Assembly: GCF_021134715.1 (NCBI RefSeq)
Contig: NC_060026.1
Location: 2,790,001 to 2,854,000 of the forward strand
Reading direction: 5' to 3'
DNA from: Daphnia pulex
Taxonomy: Eukaryota; Arthropoda; Branchiopoda; Diplostraca; Daphniidae
Length of the DNA: 64,000 nt
Shown: piece by piece, positions 45,061-58,120 of the stretch
Layout: each line of letters begins with the position of its first letter
Numbering within the stretch: position 1 is the first letter of the stretch
Notes under the pieces: generated by a model
Seen by the model: the letters and a program-made list of their open reading frames with translations, nothing else
Told to the model about the DNA's origin: nothing
The model's database searches: none
Made by a program: the position numbers and the translations under genes

Positions 45061-47428
45061 TTAAGATGCCTCTGCTGGAGCGGGGGCGTTACTAAGGATG
45101 CTGCTAAGCTTCTGTTGCTGCTTCTCGTCGAGCTTTAATTGTTCGCTGATTCTCTGCGCCATGGTCGGGAGGTTTTCGTATCCCATTTCGGCGGCGTAGT
45201 CGATCGCCATCTATTTCCCAGATAAAAGGTGTATTTGTTATATGTCAGTTTTAATTTTTGGGGATTATTGCGATGCATAGAAAAGAAGTGGTGGGCATAC
45301 CAAAGTTGTTGCGGAATTCTGGCGCTCAATACATTTCTCAATAAAAATGTTTAACGATGCCAACGGGAAGTAGGAGGACAACTGATTCTTCAATTGGTTG
45401 ACTTTGATCATAACTTCATCCGCAGAGTCCAAGTCGCCGTATTGGAGAAAAACTTTCATCAGATTGCCGAGCATCGATCCAGTCCACCTTTAAATGTAAA
45501 AGACATTTTTGTTATCATATTGCAAGTTAATGAAGAAAGTTCTTGATCAAGAGTACCGCAAAGAAATTGTTCGATCCTTCTCTTCGGCTGTTTTTAGAAC
45601 TTGATTGACGTGGGACATGATCGCTCTAGCTGTAGCTAAAACAGGATCGACGTCATTTTTATTTATAACGATCGTAGGGTCAGGTCCTGAACCGCAGGTC
45701 AAAGCCTCCAGAAGAGCTTCTAGAACCGAATCCCTTTCAGACAATTCAAAATAACGGGCGTCGCTCCACAGTTCGGGAACATATTGGATGGCCGAGGAAC
45801 TGGATATGGACTTGATGACATTCTATTGGAAGATTAAAATTTTTTTTTTACTATTCACACAAATAGCCGGTGAGAAATGCAACAACAGAAATCTTACCTC
45901 AAACACGTTCTGTTCGGGCGTGTAAATGTGGGGGACCAGATGACGGTACATTTCCATAAAAGCTTCTGGACCTTCAGCTCGGCTGAGAAGAAGCAGAAAG
46001 CTGCGACTAAAATGTTCATAAAAACAGAGAGGTTTGAGCAAAAAAGAATTATTTTTTAAATGTCTTTCAATCCATACTAGTAAACAGACTCCTTGTAGGA
46101 ATCTCCGATGAAAACTTGATTCTGAGATGAGGAAAGAAGGCTGTGTAGTCTTTTGGCTAATTGCACGTCGTCTAAATGATAATTGCAATTTTTCATAGCC
46201 TCGCTAAAGAAAGTGACGTCTTCTACGTCCTGAAACGTCAAAACATTTGCCTAATGTAAAAGATGTATTGCGTTAAAAATGTAATTTTCTCACTTGAATT
46301 GGTGGCATTTCGTTTTCAATTCTGCGAACAATGTCTATAAGAATGTTACTCCTTGGACCCTCTGTTTCGAGAAATGAGAAAGAATCGTTAAAATTAATTT
46401 GATTAAACCATTATTATTTCTGTTTACTATCTCGACAGAAGATCTTGAGGAGGGAGGTGTAAGTTCCTAAAGATGGTTTAACTCCAATAGACTTGAAATC
46501 TGACATCAATCTTGATGCCTTTTCACGAGCTACTCGGGTTATTGGCATACGAGAAATGGACTGCAAAGCGGCATTCAAACTACGGACGTCTGGCTTTATT
46601 CCAGCATGAGCTATACTTGTAAGAATATCCTGAGAAGACCAAAACATTACAATTTTGTAACTTGGTAATTTTTAGACTTAAACTCACGTCAATCAATGTA
46701 ATAATATATTCTCCATCTTCTCTGATGATTCCGCTTATTTTCAAAATACTATTGTAGGTCATTAAATCCGGTTGGAAACCGTCGGCTAACCATAAGAAAA
46801 ACAAATACAATTACGATTGCTTTTAAATTTAAAAAATTTCCACAGGAATACCTAGCATTTGTTTATAATGCTCCCATGCACCCACAGCTTGTCCGTGCTT
46901 TACCATTCCACAAATCAGGGCATGATAAGCCTCTGGGGTTTTTGCGTCCAAGCCACTGAAAATTCTTTCTGCCAGTCCATTGCTCCTAATTATAGATCAT
47001 AAATTTTCATTATTTCCAGCACATCATTTTCATTTGTAGTTGATGTGTACTAACTTCCATGTACTCTTTACTTGGTCCCCACTTCTGAACCATCTTTCTT
47101 CAATCAATTCTTCACTTAATTGATCCTCTTCATTATAAAAGGAAATAAACTCCAAAAAAGATTGCTTTGTTGCTGAACTAATTTCTGGAGAAAAAGAAAT
47201 AGATTAGTTATTTGCTTAAAATTTCCCTAGTTTAAAAATTACCTGATGAATCAAGCTTTCCATAGACATGGATAGCATTTGCAACTTGTGAGGTTCTAAT
47301 ATACTTCTTTAACAAGTCTTCTGTCATTGGAGTAGTTTCGGTAAGCTTTTCAACTGGGGAAAAGGCTTCAAGCTTCTCTTCGAGCTCCAGTAGAGTGTTG
47401 GACAATTTTGAATGGAATGAGCTCTAAC
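45061..47428 (-). CDS. PTCD3: PTCD3 / mitoribosomal protein mS39, amino end not found
   Basis: About ten exons on the minus strand encode pentatricopeptide repeats in the PTCD3 order: MTEDLLKKYIRTSQVANAIH, PEAYHALICGMVKHGQAVGA, DGFQPDLMTYNSILKISG, AGIKPDVRSLNAALQSISRM, GVKPSLGTYTSLLKIF. The carboxy end is IDYAAEMGYENLPTMAQRIS then EKQQQKLSSIL. Family role: PTCD3 is a small-subunit mitoribosome protein needed for mitochondrial translation. The first recognisable exon starts after GTTAG at 47428 (SSFHSKLSNTLLELEEKLEA). The mitochondrial targeting peptide and first roughly 100 residues are not visible in the short gap before the transglutaminase fragment, so the gene is probably 5'-truncated here. 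No frameshift is seen. Confidence 0.8.
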
Positions 47429-47725
47429 TATTGACAGGCAAATAGCTAAAAAAATATATGTTTTAAATGTTACTGGTAGTTGTTGACGTGAATTTTCCTG
47501 TATCCCCAGTGTGAAGTCTCGTCTTCCTGGAAGTGACTCACTTCAGCGTTGACCTCGGCTCACAGCTGCAATTTTAAGTTTGTCATCATTCGTCACTAGA
47601 GTCACGAAGAGGGTCTACGACGGAAAGCTTTAACGACCAACGGTCTACGGCTCTTTTGATCTACTAAATGATTAAATGCGATTAAAAGTTTTCACCATTT
47701 TGATTCAACAGTTTGGATAACAAAC

Positions 47726-49969
47726 CTCCCGTGTTCTTCTGCCAGAAATGAGGAGGGGGAGTGGGATCATTAGCCTGCCATCCATTGCAATTGGCTTGGA
47801 GATCAGGCCGTGACATCCAAACTTCAGTCCTTCTCGGTCAATCATAGAATTAAAACGAAGATGAAGCATCTAAAGAATAAAATAATGTTACCAAGCGTGG
47901 AAGTTCCAAACGGCATCTTGATTGTCGCCATCTGGGCCACCTTTCATCTCATCGCCAAAGATGTCAAAGTACTTGTCGACGGACAGGGTGTGGTTGGTAT
48001 CACGTGCGGAAACGAAATTGGTCACGGGACGAGATGGAATACCCAAAGCGCGGAAGACTGTCAACATTTATAGAGGGGATTATTACAGAAGTATGAAACT
48101 CGGTCATAGATTTAATTACTGGAAGTGGCCACGGCGGCAAACACCCAGCATTGTCCGTATTTGACTGGCTTGGATCCGTTGCGCAAGTAGTGCTCGAAGA
48201 TTTTGTTACTTCCAGTCCACACCCACGGGCAAACACCATCTTCGAACGAGCCTTCCCATTTGCCTTCCAACAATCCAAAGCCTTCGTTGGCGTTAATCTG
48301 TTAGTTCAAATGTAAAATAATCAAGAAATCGTTCACGAGCCAATGAATAATGAAATGTCATTTGATTACGATGGAAGCAATGGCGCGGACGACTTGGACA
48401 GGGTTGCCTCTCTCGGTCGGGTTGAGACCAGACTGTTCAAGCAAAAGCTGAGCAGCTGGCAAAGCAACGTTGGAACTGTCCGTAGACCCAACGGCGTCCT
48501 TTCGGGCGGTGGTGAGTGCCTACAAAGACCTTGCCAGTCTCGTTCATGAGATACTCCCTGCGAAGCTCCTCGTTGTCCAAGTAAACTGGGTCGTCTGTTA
48601 CATGTCATGGTGTAAAATAATCAAAATTTTGATTAAGCGATTATAACATAAAATGGTGTCTAAACCAACAACGCACCTCGGCAGAAGGGGTTGAACAAGA
48701 TGTAAATGTCATCCTTGAAACGGAATTCGTCGACCCGTGCACCGGGCGTCGTTGTCGTCGTTTCAATATTCACTCGCCATAATCCGACGAGCGCGTTGGC
48801 GGGGATGTGAACCTACCAAAATCAGAAAGCTTTGAAGTCACCGCCAAGTAATTCAGATGTTGGATAGTTTTACTTGGAAAGTGATGTTGAAACCCTCCTG
48901 TTGATGAAGACGCATGTCCCACTTTTGCGGGGCCCGGCTGAATTCGCGCTGATTCATGCGGAAAGGCAAAACGACTTTGGTTCCCTTGGTCACTTGAGGA
49001 TTGGGGCCTAAAAGTCATAATATTAGCGCTGAATTCTACTACTATCCATTTCGTGACTGTCTGTTTACCAAAAGTAAACGATGCCCGCAAGATGTCACGG
49101 CGTGGATCAAAGTTACGATCCTTCATGCGGATAGCCATGAAGAAAGGCTGGCCACGACGGAGAACGGTAGTCGACGGTGAAGAAGATGAACGTAGTCCAT
49201 CGACAACATTGGCGACATCGAAGACATGGAAGCCATGTTTGTCACGGACCTGGACATAGCCATGGACGATGGAGATCCAATGTCCTGTTATTAAAGTTTA
49301 CAGTCGACAATTAGCGTACGAAATTAGCCAAAAGTCTCATTATTTGTTACGTGGCCGTGTTCGGAAACCATCTCGTAGCGATCAGTGCGATGTTCTCGGG
49401 CGTTGTCTCGTGATAACAGCTCAACAGATTCGATCTTCAGGTTATCGGATGGCACTAGATAGTTTTTCAAATTAAAAATTTGCTGTCGAACGAATGAAAC
49501 TGAGAAATGTATTACCTCCATCGGTACGAATCTCTTCGACAGCTCGTTCAGCGCGACGACGTCTGTCCAAATCTTCGGCGTAGTGCGAGACCAATGAGGA
49601 GCGGTAAGCGGCGTTGCTGCCACCCGGACTGACTCCGGCGTTGGTACCCATTCCATCGCGATCGTTGTTACGGCGAACGAAGCTCGACGAATGGGCCAAG
49701 TTGTTCAAACCGGAATTGCTCATTGAACGATGCAACATAACTACGGATGTTTTTGAAAAAAACAGCATGACAAGATTATGGAAAATTTAGTATTTTTGAA
49801 TGTGTTGCTGTTCACCTGGTGATCCTTGTTGAGTCATGTTCGAACGACGCAGCATGCCTAAGTCAGATTTAAAAGAATTTCAATCAACATCGCATTGGAT
49901 TAAAGAGGGAAATATTTTCAACTTTATTATACCTGGAGATCCGGGTTGATTCAATGATGAAGAACTCAT
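47726..49969 (-). pseudogene. Transglutaminase fragment, truncated at both ends and frameshifted
   Basis: Small exons (49816-49857; 49516-49740) give an N-terminal Ser-rich region, then LRRGQPFFMAIRMKDRNFD, FRFKDDIYILFNPFCR and DDPVYLDNEELRREYLMNE, all of the transglutaminase N-domain. The catalytic Cys is in VKYGQCWVFAAVA (near 48155) and the His in AVWNFHAW (near 47905), followed by EVWMSRPDLQANCNGWQAND. The frame stops at a splice donor at 47726, before the third catalytic residue (Asp) and both beta-barrels. Upstream, the first exon is preceded by an acceptor, but the intron runs straight into EAR copy B at 50013. In the exon near 48430, GRRWVYGQF and NVALPAAQLLLEQSGLN are in different frames. 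Family role: Ca2+-dependent protein cross-linking, e.g. haemolymph clotting. Confidence 0.8.
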
Positions 49970-50012
49970 TGCGCCTAAAAAATGAAATGAATAACAAAAA
50001 TTATAGAAACGA

Positions 50013-53000
50013 ATCTCGCTTCATTAATACATTACGTAAAATCGATCATGCTTAGGGCATTTCACAAAAATTTGTAAATAAACGGTATTACCATATACGA
50101 TCCATTTCGACGTATGGGAGGTATTGGGTTCTGACACACTTGCTTTGGATCCACACTATTCAGATCTTTTACCACGCGAAGCGAGTCTGAAACGAGGGGC
50201 CCAGCGAAAGATTTAACACCCAAAATAGTTGGATGAACATCAGAGTCTTACAGTACGAGTTCTTCAGTGACATTATGTCCTTGAATAAGGCCTTCCACTT
50301 TCAGGTCATCTATAACAATATGATCTAAAAAGAAACACCAATGAATATGTTATTAGCTTTAAATAAAGAGTATAGATGAATATGATGAGAAATACCAAAT
50401 TTAAGGGAGGAAAACTCTTTAAGGTCATTAATACGAACTGCATCTTGGAGCAATACGTTCAAATCGACAGCGTTCACCATCCAAGAATCTTGTCGATAGT
50501 CACCTACATCCAGCGATCCTCGAATTTCAACATTTCCGGATAAATTTTGATTTACTCCATAGCGTAGCCAGTTCAATGGAGCATTGCGGTTCACTCCATC
50601 AATTTTACCTAAAACTTCAATCTTTTTTGAAGATGGTCCGCAACTCATTTTTACATACAAACTTACCATTTACGACTATTCCATTGGTGAAAACCGTTCC
50701 GTTCAGCACTATGTCGGAATAAAGGGTGGCAGGTTGATGGACCGAAACTACATCCAACAGACGTTTAATGTCAAGATCGTCCATCGCTACTATTTCGGCA
50801 TTTTGAGCAGTAAGAGAAATTATACTTTTCTGTGAAATAATAGTTTGATGCTCTCCTGTAACAACAAAATTACGATTTTTCAGTTAAAATGAAAGCTAAA
50901 TGAGAACTAGCGATTTTTTAATATTTAAAAAACTTACCAGTTTTAAGGACTGTATTACTTTTCCAGGAACTCATATCCACATCATTAAATAAACCAGCAA
51001 CGTTTAGTGTGTCACTAAACCAATTTCTTTCGATGACTAAATTTTGGAAGTCCTTACGGCCGGTCAACACAATATGCGAAGTCAACGAAACAAGTTGCGA
51101 GTTCTGGGCCTTGATCCTGTAGAAAATGTTGGAATTTAATCGCTGCAACATGAAAATGAAAATGAAAACGTCTGAATTACTTGACTATGTCGACGTCATT
51201 CTTTATGAGCAAGGCACCCGGAAGCATTTGGTCACCATCGATTTTCAGAGATCTCTTCCACAAGTCTCTCAAATCATAACCTTTAAGGGTATACAGGAGC
51301 GTGAAAGTATATTTCATCGATATTGGATTGCTGAACTCCTTTCGACCATTAAAATCGAATGGGATTCTTCTATCTTTGGTAATAAAATCAGACACCAGCA
51401 CCCCATTCAATTTTACGGGGGTAAGATCACCGCTGATCTAAGATGAAAAAATAAATCTTAATTGAAGATTTAAGTTTGATAAAAATAAATCAAGTTGTTT
51501 CTTACCCTGACATTGTCCTTAACCGTTATCGACCTAAGTGGTGGGAAATCTTTTGTTGACAACAAAATTCCGTTTTCTTCCAGCATCTGAATGCCAACAC
51601 CTTCCGTGTCATTCACAGAAAGAGGCTTTTCAAACGTGACATCTCCTTGTACTGTCACAGAATCTGTAAGAATTTGACACAAAAAGTGATAAGACATCGT
51701 TTTAACGGTGATCAAAATTTAAAGTCAGACCGTAGGTAAGTAATTCTTCAGTGTGTCCGTACAGGCTGCTGTTTGTTGTAAAAACATCCATTGGGCGTTG
51801 ATTGAACGTCTTAGAGAAAATGTCCCAATTTGAATTGAGATTTTCGAATCTTTTTTTTCCAGTGACCACCTTGGAAACAGAAATGTGGTGAGTAGACAAA
51901 ATAAGCCATACTATTCCGTTCCTACCTGTTTTTGAATGCTTGATTTCTTGAATAAGTTAGTCCCCCAACTACCGTTCGTTACACGCATGTCGTCAATGTT
52001 CTCGGTGACTGTTAAGCGAACCATCGTTGCGTCTTGAGTGAGTTGCAACTTTTTAAATTTCAGTTGATCGTTTTTGCCAACAGAAACGAAATCTGCCGGA
52101 AACTGTTTTCCATTTAACGAACCATTCAGAACGGCTCGCCCAAGGTGAGCATTAAGGTATCCGTGGATGCCTATAAAAATAACAAATGGAAAGGAATAAA
52201 TTAAGAACTCGATCAGCTTCTACTCAGCTTATTAATGTAAACGTCTACCTGTGACAACTTGATCTCCAGCTAATTTCATTGAATTACTTTCCAAAGTTGT
52301 GAGGTTGATTTGATTGATTATTCCATTTAGATTAAGCTTGGAAACGGAAAGTGACGAGAAGAATTTTGGCTGAAGCAAAGTGAAATTCCCTGTGTTTGAA
52401 ATGGCGTTTTGGTATAAATGACTAATATTTCTTCCGTTAATAGAATGGGCCTTCAGATTTTTAAGATGAACATCGGTAGTCTTCAGCGTCCCTAAAACAG
52501 AAAAAATAAATATTTAGCTGAGATAATTTAATAAATTGGCATTTATGTGATCGACTTACAGTTAAAATGTTGAATGCCTTGCCGTAAAAGTAAAGAATTA
52601 GGTGAAATCTCGCGTTCGTCAACCAGTCCTTTGACGCCGAGATGGCCATTCACAAGCAAATTTCCTTCAATTCTAATTTTGTCTGGGAAATTAAGATCCT
52701 CGTCCACTGTGATGTATTCTTTGATTTCACGGCCGGATAAGGAAACTGTTGGGTGTCCATTGCGAATTTCGAGACGCTTTGTTTTGAGAGAAGAAATTGG
52801 CTTGTCGGAGTCTATGACGGCCTGATGGTAGGTATCCGCGATATCAACGGAGTTGATGGTTTTTGCGGTAACATTTTCAAAAACACATCCTTCAGATAGT
52901 TTATCCGAGCCTCGACATGTGCTTACGAGGGATTTGAAATGAACGTTCCCTTTAGAAAATAAATATTAGTTGTTAAGGAAAATAGTAAGTGAATCAAGAG

Positions 53001-56000
53001 AAGAAATATTATATACCATGAATGACATAATCGCCGTTTGTTCGCATGGCTTGTTTAAAGCGCTTCGTCAATGCCTGGAGTTTTAGGGCTAGCTGTTCCA
53101 TTTTATTACCAAGTCTTTTCAGCTGGATCACTTGAGTAGCTCCCAATCTCGACATATTTGATTTAAGTACCACCTAATAATAAGACGCTCATTTTAACAA
53201 CGTCAAAATGTTTACATCGCATTGAAGTACACACTCACCTGGTTAGTCCAAACGCGACCAGCTTTCAAAGAACTAAAATCGACCTTGCCCAACTGGATAA
53301 CAGTGTCATTCTTCTTAACGGCACGTGGATACAATTCCGTTATGAGCCTCAAGGGATCAACTTCAAGTTCAGATCTCAGTTGATGACATGTTGACATGCC
53401 CTTTGAGTAAACGGTAGATAAGGTGGCGTTTAATTGATGAGAGAATTTTAGTGAAAACAAGTTGTCATTGTAGGATTTTGCTGGATTAGAGTTTGCAACA
53501 GCTAAAAGACGACGCAGAAAAAAAACACCGGTTAGTATTTTTCCTCTTTGATCATCTAAATAAATATTAATACTTATAAAAGTCTCCTTATTCATCTTCA
53601 GAGTTCCAAGAGTGTTGATTCCAGAACCGAGAGCGAAGCTGGAATACTGGACGACACTAACAAAGCGCCATCCATTGTATTGATAAACATCTACCCCCCA
53701 CCATGTGGAAAATATTAAAGCCGATTTTACTTATTAATCAATTACTGTGAATTTCACAAAAACAAAATTACCTGAAAAGCATGGCATCCCGTCGTTTTAC
53801 TGTCAATAGCAATAGACTGAAACGGTTCGAACCTTTCGCCAATAAATTTATAAACATGCGATGTGGCATCGTTATTGGACTTTCCTGTGGAATCTGAGGT
53901 TAACCGGATCAGAAATTATAAACATTAATACGTGGCATTTCCTGAATGGAATCTGTCATACCGAAAGCAAGCCTATTCACAACCACGAGGAAGTGGAGGG
54001 TATTCAGCCCCGTACCAATGTCTAAGAAGCACAAATCAGATGCACCCTTGGTTGGCAAAAGCTGCAACTGTTTATACATTTTTGTGCCGAGATCATATCG
54101 AAGAATTTCAGTGGGGACATTTTCAGCCACTAAAATTTAAAAAAAAATGGAATTTAATTTAGTTGGAAACGTAAAGCCATCGATATGTACCAGTTTCGTT
54201 AGGGTAATTGGCAACAGCTAAATAGTGCTTGGAAAATATGCGGAAGTGTCGGATCGCCTTCGGAAAGTGTGTCTCGATTTCTCCGCATCGATCAAAATAG
54301 CCTCCACTAGCATAGTAAATATACAACTTTGCCCAATAGCTTTCAATTCCTCTAAAATCACGATTCTTGCCGTTACAAATAGCGACGTGTGGAATTCCAA
54401 ACTGTTCCCTATTCAAGACGAAAACAAATAATTATAAGATTGATTTGCTTTTGGATGCAATTAATAGTAGACAACCAAGTAGTGATGCAAGTGGGATCTT
54501 CACTGCGAAGCGCTTCTCTTCTGTTGGCGCTGATGGTCCCATTACTGGCGAAGTTAATGGTGTAAACTGAAGATCCAGTCCGTTTGTGTGGGTATTTGGC
54601 TGGGGTTTTCTCCAAAACGACTATACGTATGACGTCATTAGTGCGAACGACCTCAAAATCGAACGCCAGGCGGGTCGGAAGCGTTTCGAGTAATTTTTCA
54701 CATCCGTTTAACTGTAAAAAAAAAAATGATTAGACCTTGCGCAAAAAAAAAGCAGAGTACTTAAAAATATTTATACCGCAGAAAATGAGTAAATTTCTGT
54801 GTTGTTTTCCACCGCATTGGTAGCAATTACAGCGTACCAATTTTCAGCATTTTGGAAAACCTTGAATTGTTGTGCAGCTTTCGGACAGCCCCGGAAATTC
54901 TTGAAGCCTTGTACCACCCGAATATCTTGAAATAAAATCACATATACATGTTTAGTCCAACTGAATATTATTTTCAATTCAATTATCAATAAAATGCAAC
55001 TTTTCTTCAGATTAAGTAAATCGGCAACAACGCATCTTACGTCAATTGAAAACGTAAACAAGACTACAAAAAAACGAGAATTTTGATGGATTCAAACAGT
55101 GATGTAGAAAATAATATAGAGCTCCAGCTTTCTGAGCTGGAAATGCTGGGTTCTATGTTTCCAAACAAGGGCGAGCTTGAGCTTATTGATCCTGGAGTTA
55201 TTTCTGTTTTTTGTCGGGTAAACTAGGAAGAGACATAGTTCCAAAACTGGAATACAACATCAATCTTAATATTATGGAGGTAAGAATATTTGAAACAGAG
55301 AGAAATATTTCTTTAAACTGTCATCCATTTACAGGCAAAGGTCAATGTAAGTGTATCACTTCCTAATTCCTACCCAAGTACACCAGCTCAAATATCGGTG
55401 CACAGTGGGCACCTAGGAAGAACTAATCACAATGGGATCAATTTGGAACTCTGAAGTTTTTAACATACATTGGAGCCAGGATCAATCTATATTGGTTCAG
55501 TAGTAGAATGGGTAAAGGATAATCTTCCTGCTTACTTGACCTTCCTAGAGGGAGATATTCTAGCCCCTATGTCCAAAACTGAAGACAAGAAAACTTTCAG
55601 AATGTGGATTCATTCTCACCACATTTACAGCAAGTCAAAAATGAAGAATATTGAAGACTGGGCTAAATAATTAAATATCACTGGTTTCTTTTTACCTGGG
55701 AAACCTGGCTTAATGTGTGTGGAAGGATTGGAAACAAATTGCAACATATGGTGGCAAAGGGTAACATTTTGAAAAATCTAAAAAATCTTGCACACAATGA
55801 AACCTAGATTTTTTCTAGATTCGTGCACTAAACTAGCAGAAGATTTCCTGTATATTAGAAGAACATGACAAAGTCCAGAAATTTCAAAATTTCTCCAATA
55901 TTGCAGATATCAAAGCCTCATCAGATTCCTCAGGCATGAAAGCATTCTTAAACTATTTAGAGGAACATCATAGCTCACATGTTTTCAAAGAATACTTTGG

Positions 56001-56361
56001 TTTTGATGGGAAATAAACAGCAGCTTGTACAGACTAGATTTGTCATTACTCACCACTGTGATCCATATAAAGTTTCCCTGAATCAATTAGCCTAGGGTTT
56101 CGAATATGGCTTAATTTTTTTAGCTGATCTGCTATCGAAGGAAAGAGAGCTGCTGTGTTGAATTTTTCAGAACCTTAGTCAAAGGAAATGAAAAGTGAAA
56201 AGGTTAAAATTTATCAGGGAAATTTAATAGACCTTTTATATACCTGTAATTGCATGACAATTCGAATCCTGCCTTAGATGACTTTGACTCAGACCCGACA
56301 CGATAAAACAAAAAATAGGAAGTACGTTATAAAGCAGTGCCTTGGAAAAGGCTTTGACCAT
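50013..56361 (-). pseudogene. EAR-repeat protein gene, copy B, 3'-truncated
   Basis: It has the same exons as copy A from the signal peptide (start 56361) through the repeat region, but stops at 50013 inside the exon corresponding to 35934 of copy A. There it abuts a transglutaminase intron. The acceptor of that last exon is also changed (TTTAC for TTTAG). The 2 bp missing from copy A near 38327 are present here (52391-52394), so this exon stays open in copy B. Amino-acid differences are concentrated in the repeats at 50.1-51.5 kb (e.g. GVNRNAPLNWLRYGVN against CSNSNAPLNWLRYGVN). It lacks the carboxy-terminal EAR-like region, so it should not make the full protein unless spliced to unseen exons. 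Confidence 0.7.
55086..56016 (+). pseudogene. RWDD2 pseudogene, copy B
   Basis: By eye it is base-for-base the same as the copy at 41056-41986, including the stops after FCRVN and EDWAK and the retained intron. It therefore became a pseudogene before the segmental duplication. Its near-complete identity contrasts with the diverged flanking exons. Confidence 0.85.
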
Positions 56362-56725
56362 GTTGAAGAAGCCTTTCCGTTTTTTGGTGACTAATTAATA
56401 GCCATGTGATGTTAGTCCACAAACTACCAGAAACACGACTGAATTCAAGCACTCCCACTTCTTGTGATTTTTCTTTAAGTTCCACTAAACGTGTTTTTCT
56501 TTAGACAAAAAGTTCTAAGGAAACTTAAAATGTGCAGGGGGCGAGTTATTCAACTGCAGATCCGACCCAACCTGCACCTCTGCTACAACACAACGAGACG
56601 TGTTGTAATTGACAGGAACACCCCCTATTCATTGTTTCCATTTCTCTAGCCTTGATCCCTCTTCCCCTGGCTGCCTGATTTTCCATTTTCTTTTTTTTTT
56701 TAATTAAAAAAAAAACAAACAAACA

Positions 56726-58073
56726 TTCACAAGGAAATGTTCTTCTCTCACTGTCAACACATTGAAATTAGAGGCCATCAGAAAAGGCCTCAAATCTTCC
56801 GTGGCAAAAGGTTTTTTTCTGAAAAAGTCAAAAACAAATAAGGAAATTACTTGTTTAATATAGCGTGTCAGGAACATCCAAACTGAGGGGAAGGAAAACA
56901 AATTTAGTGGAACAGCACTAAAAACATTTCAAGTAAGAAATAGTAATGAAAATAATGCCATCGTAAATTCGTAAACCATAAATTCCCGGTGTCTCGGCTA
57001 GTTGGGTCGTTCAGACGTACGATTAAACATCGTGGACCGTTACCGTTATCTCAATAACGCAAAGCGTTCCAACTAATTATTAATTAAACAGTGCCCATCA
57101 TGCAGCGCACTGAGGTCGGACACGACTCCCAAGCAACCTCTTTTTGTGTAGTTCGCTATAGCGTGAGTCTACTACGATCTAATGTTTAGTATACTGTAGT
57201 TACCAGAGGAAAATTGGTCGCCATGAAAACACATAACATTGATATCATGACACACTATCAAAATGCAAAGCTAATTAATAAAAAAAAAAAGGGAAACCTC
57301 GAAAAATATGTCACACACATGCATTTTTTCAACTACAAAATAGAATGTTATCGAAAATGGGTTTAATCCTGTCTATAATACCATCGGTAGACGGACCCAT
57401 TCAGAAGCGCATTGAAGCAGCTTCTCGTACTCTTAGCCATTTCAAACAAGTGTAAATTGGTATGTCTGGCAGCTCTAGTTTACAGTGAGCACCGAATTCC
57501 TAAACCCAAAAACAAAATAATAAGCCCTATAGTTTCACACCTAGTACCTAGAATTAACACTTTACATAACGACTTATTGATTGATAAGTCCGCCAAATGT
57601 TGCCTGCTGACCCGAACCCAACATTGAAACCCTATAAAAAAAAATTCTACTTAGCTCAAAATTGTTGACAAGTAACCAAATTTAAACAACATTTCAAAAC
57701 GCCGTGAAGGGAGACGAAACTTTTTTGAAAACTTTATTCGAGTCGACTCTTGGTTAACAGAACAAAGACGATGAGTATGCATTCAAAGGTTTCTAAAACA
57801 AAAAAAAAATTTTATGATCCTCGACTATGAAACAGAATTTGGCTCCTCACAGTTGAGGCTTAGTTCTTTTTGTTAGAACTCGCGTTTGTGAAATAAGATG
57901 AAAATGAATAAACAAAAGCGAAAGAAATAAACACAAGCTAAAGAAAAAAAAAAAAAAACAAAAAAAAAAAGGATGAAATTTCCGACACCACAAAGTACCT
58001 CAGTCAACTGGAAGACTGTAAGTGTCCTCGCTGAGATCTTAACTGATTTTGATGGATTCCGATTCGGGATAAT
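56726..58073. other. Intergenic stretch with the second copy of the VPS13-flank repeat
   Basis: 56816-56950 matches the repeat at 16945-17145. The rest, to the hairpin at 58075, shows no supported gene. It includes long A-runs (57945-57970). The 3' untranslated region of the Tudor gene probably occupies the right end. Confidence 0.4.
56816..56950. repeat. Repeat shared with 16945-17145
   Basis: AAACAAATAAGGAAATTACT, CAGGAACATCCAAACTGAGG and AGCACTAAAAACATTTCAAG match the 17 kb copy in order and orientation. This copy is shorter by an internal deletion of about 60-70 bp. Confidence 0.7.
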
Positions 58074-58074
58074 T

Positions 58075-58117
58075 CCCGGGACACCAGTTGGTGGGTGTCC
58101 CGGGGTCACCCGAAGCA
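58075..58117. repeat. Hairpin repeat, copy 1 (3' UTR of Tudor gene)
   Basis: A 30 bp perfect hairpin with an 11 bp stem CCCGGGACACC/GGTGTCCCGGG and loop AGTTGGTG. It is followed by a related (G)TCACCCGAAGCACT. It lies just downstream of the stop codon at 58121 in transcript direction. Confidence 0.85.
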
Positions 58118-58120
58118 CTT

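Larger units (their letters stand above)
50013..56725. repeat. Segmental duplication unit B (partner 35934-42705)
   Basis: This is the direct-orientation copy of unit A. The left edge is at a transglutaminase intron. The right edge is in a poly-T/poly-A stretch (TTTTTTTTTTAATTAAAAAA, then ACAAACAAACA) matching that at 42657-42705. Confidence 0.95.

Noticed and set aside
17820-47410. A 22 nt near-identical string encoding SNTLLELE in both the VPS13-like exon (about 17830) and the PTCD3 first visible exon (about 47390)
   Set aside because: Both reading frames make sense in their own families. The match is short, so I treat it as coincidence rather than a breakpoint.
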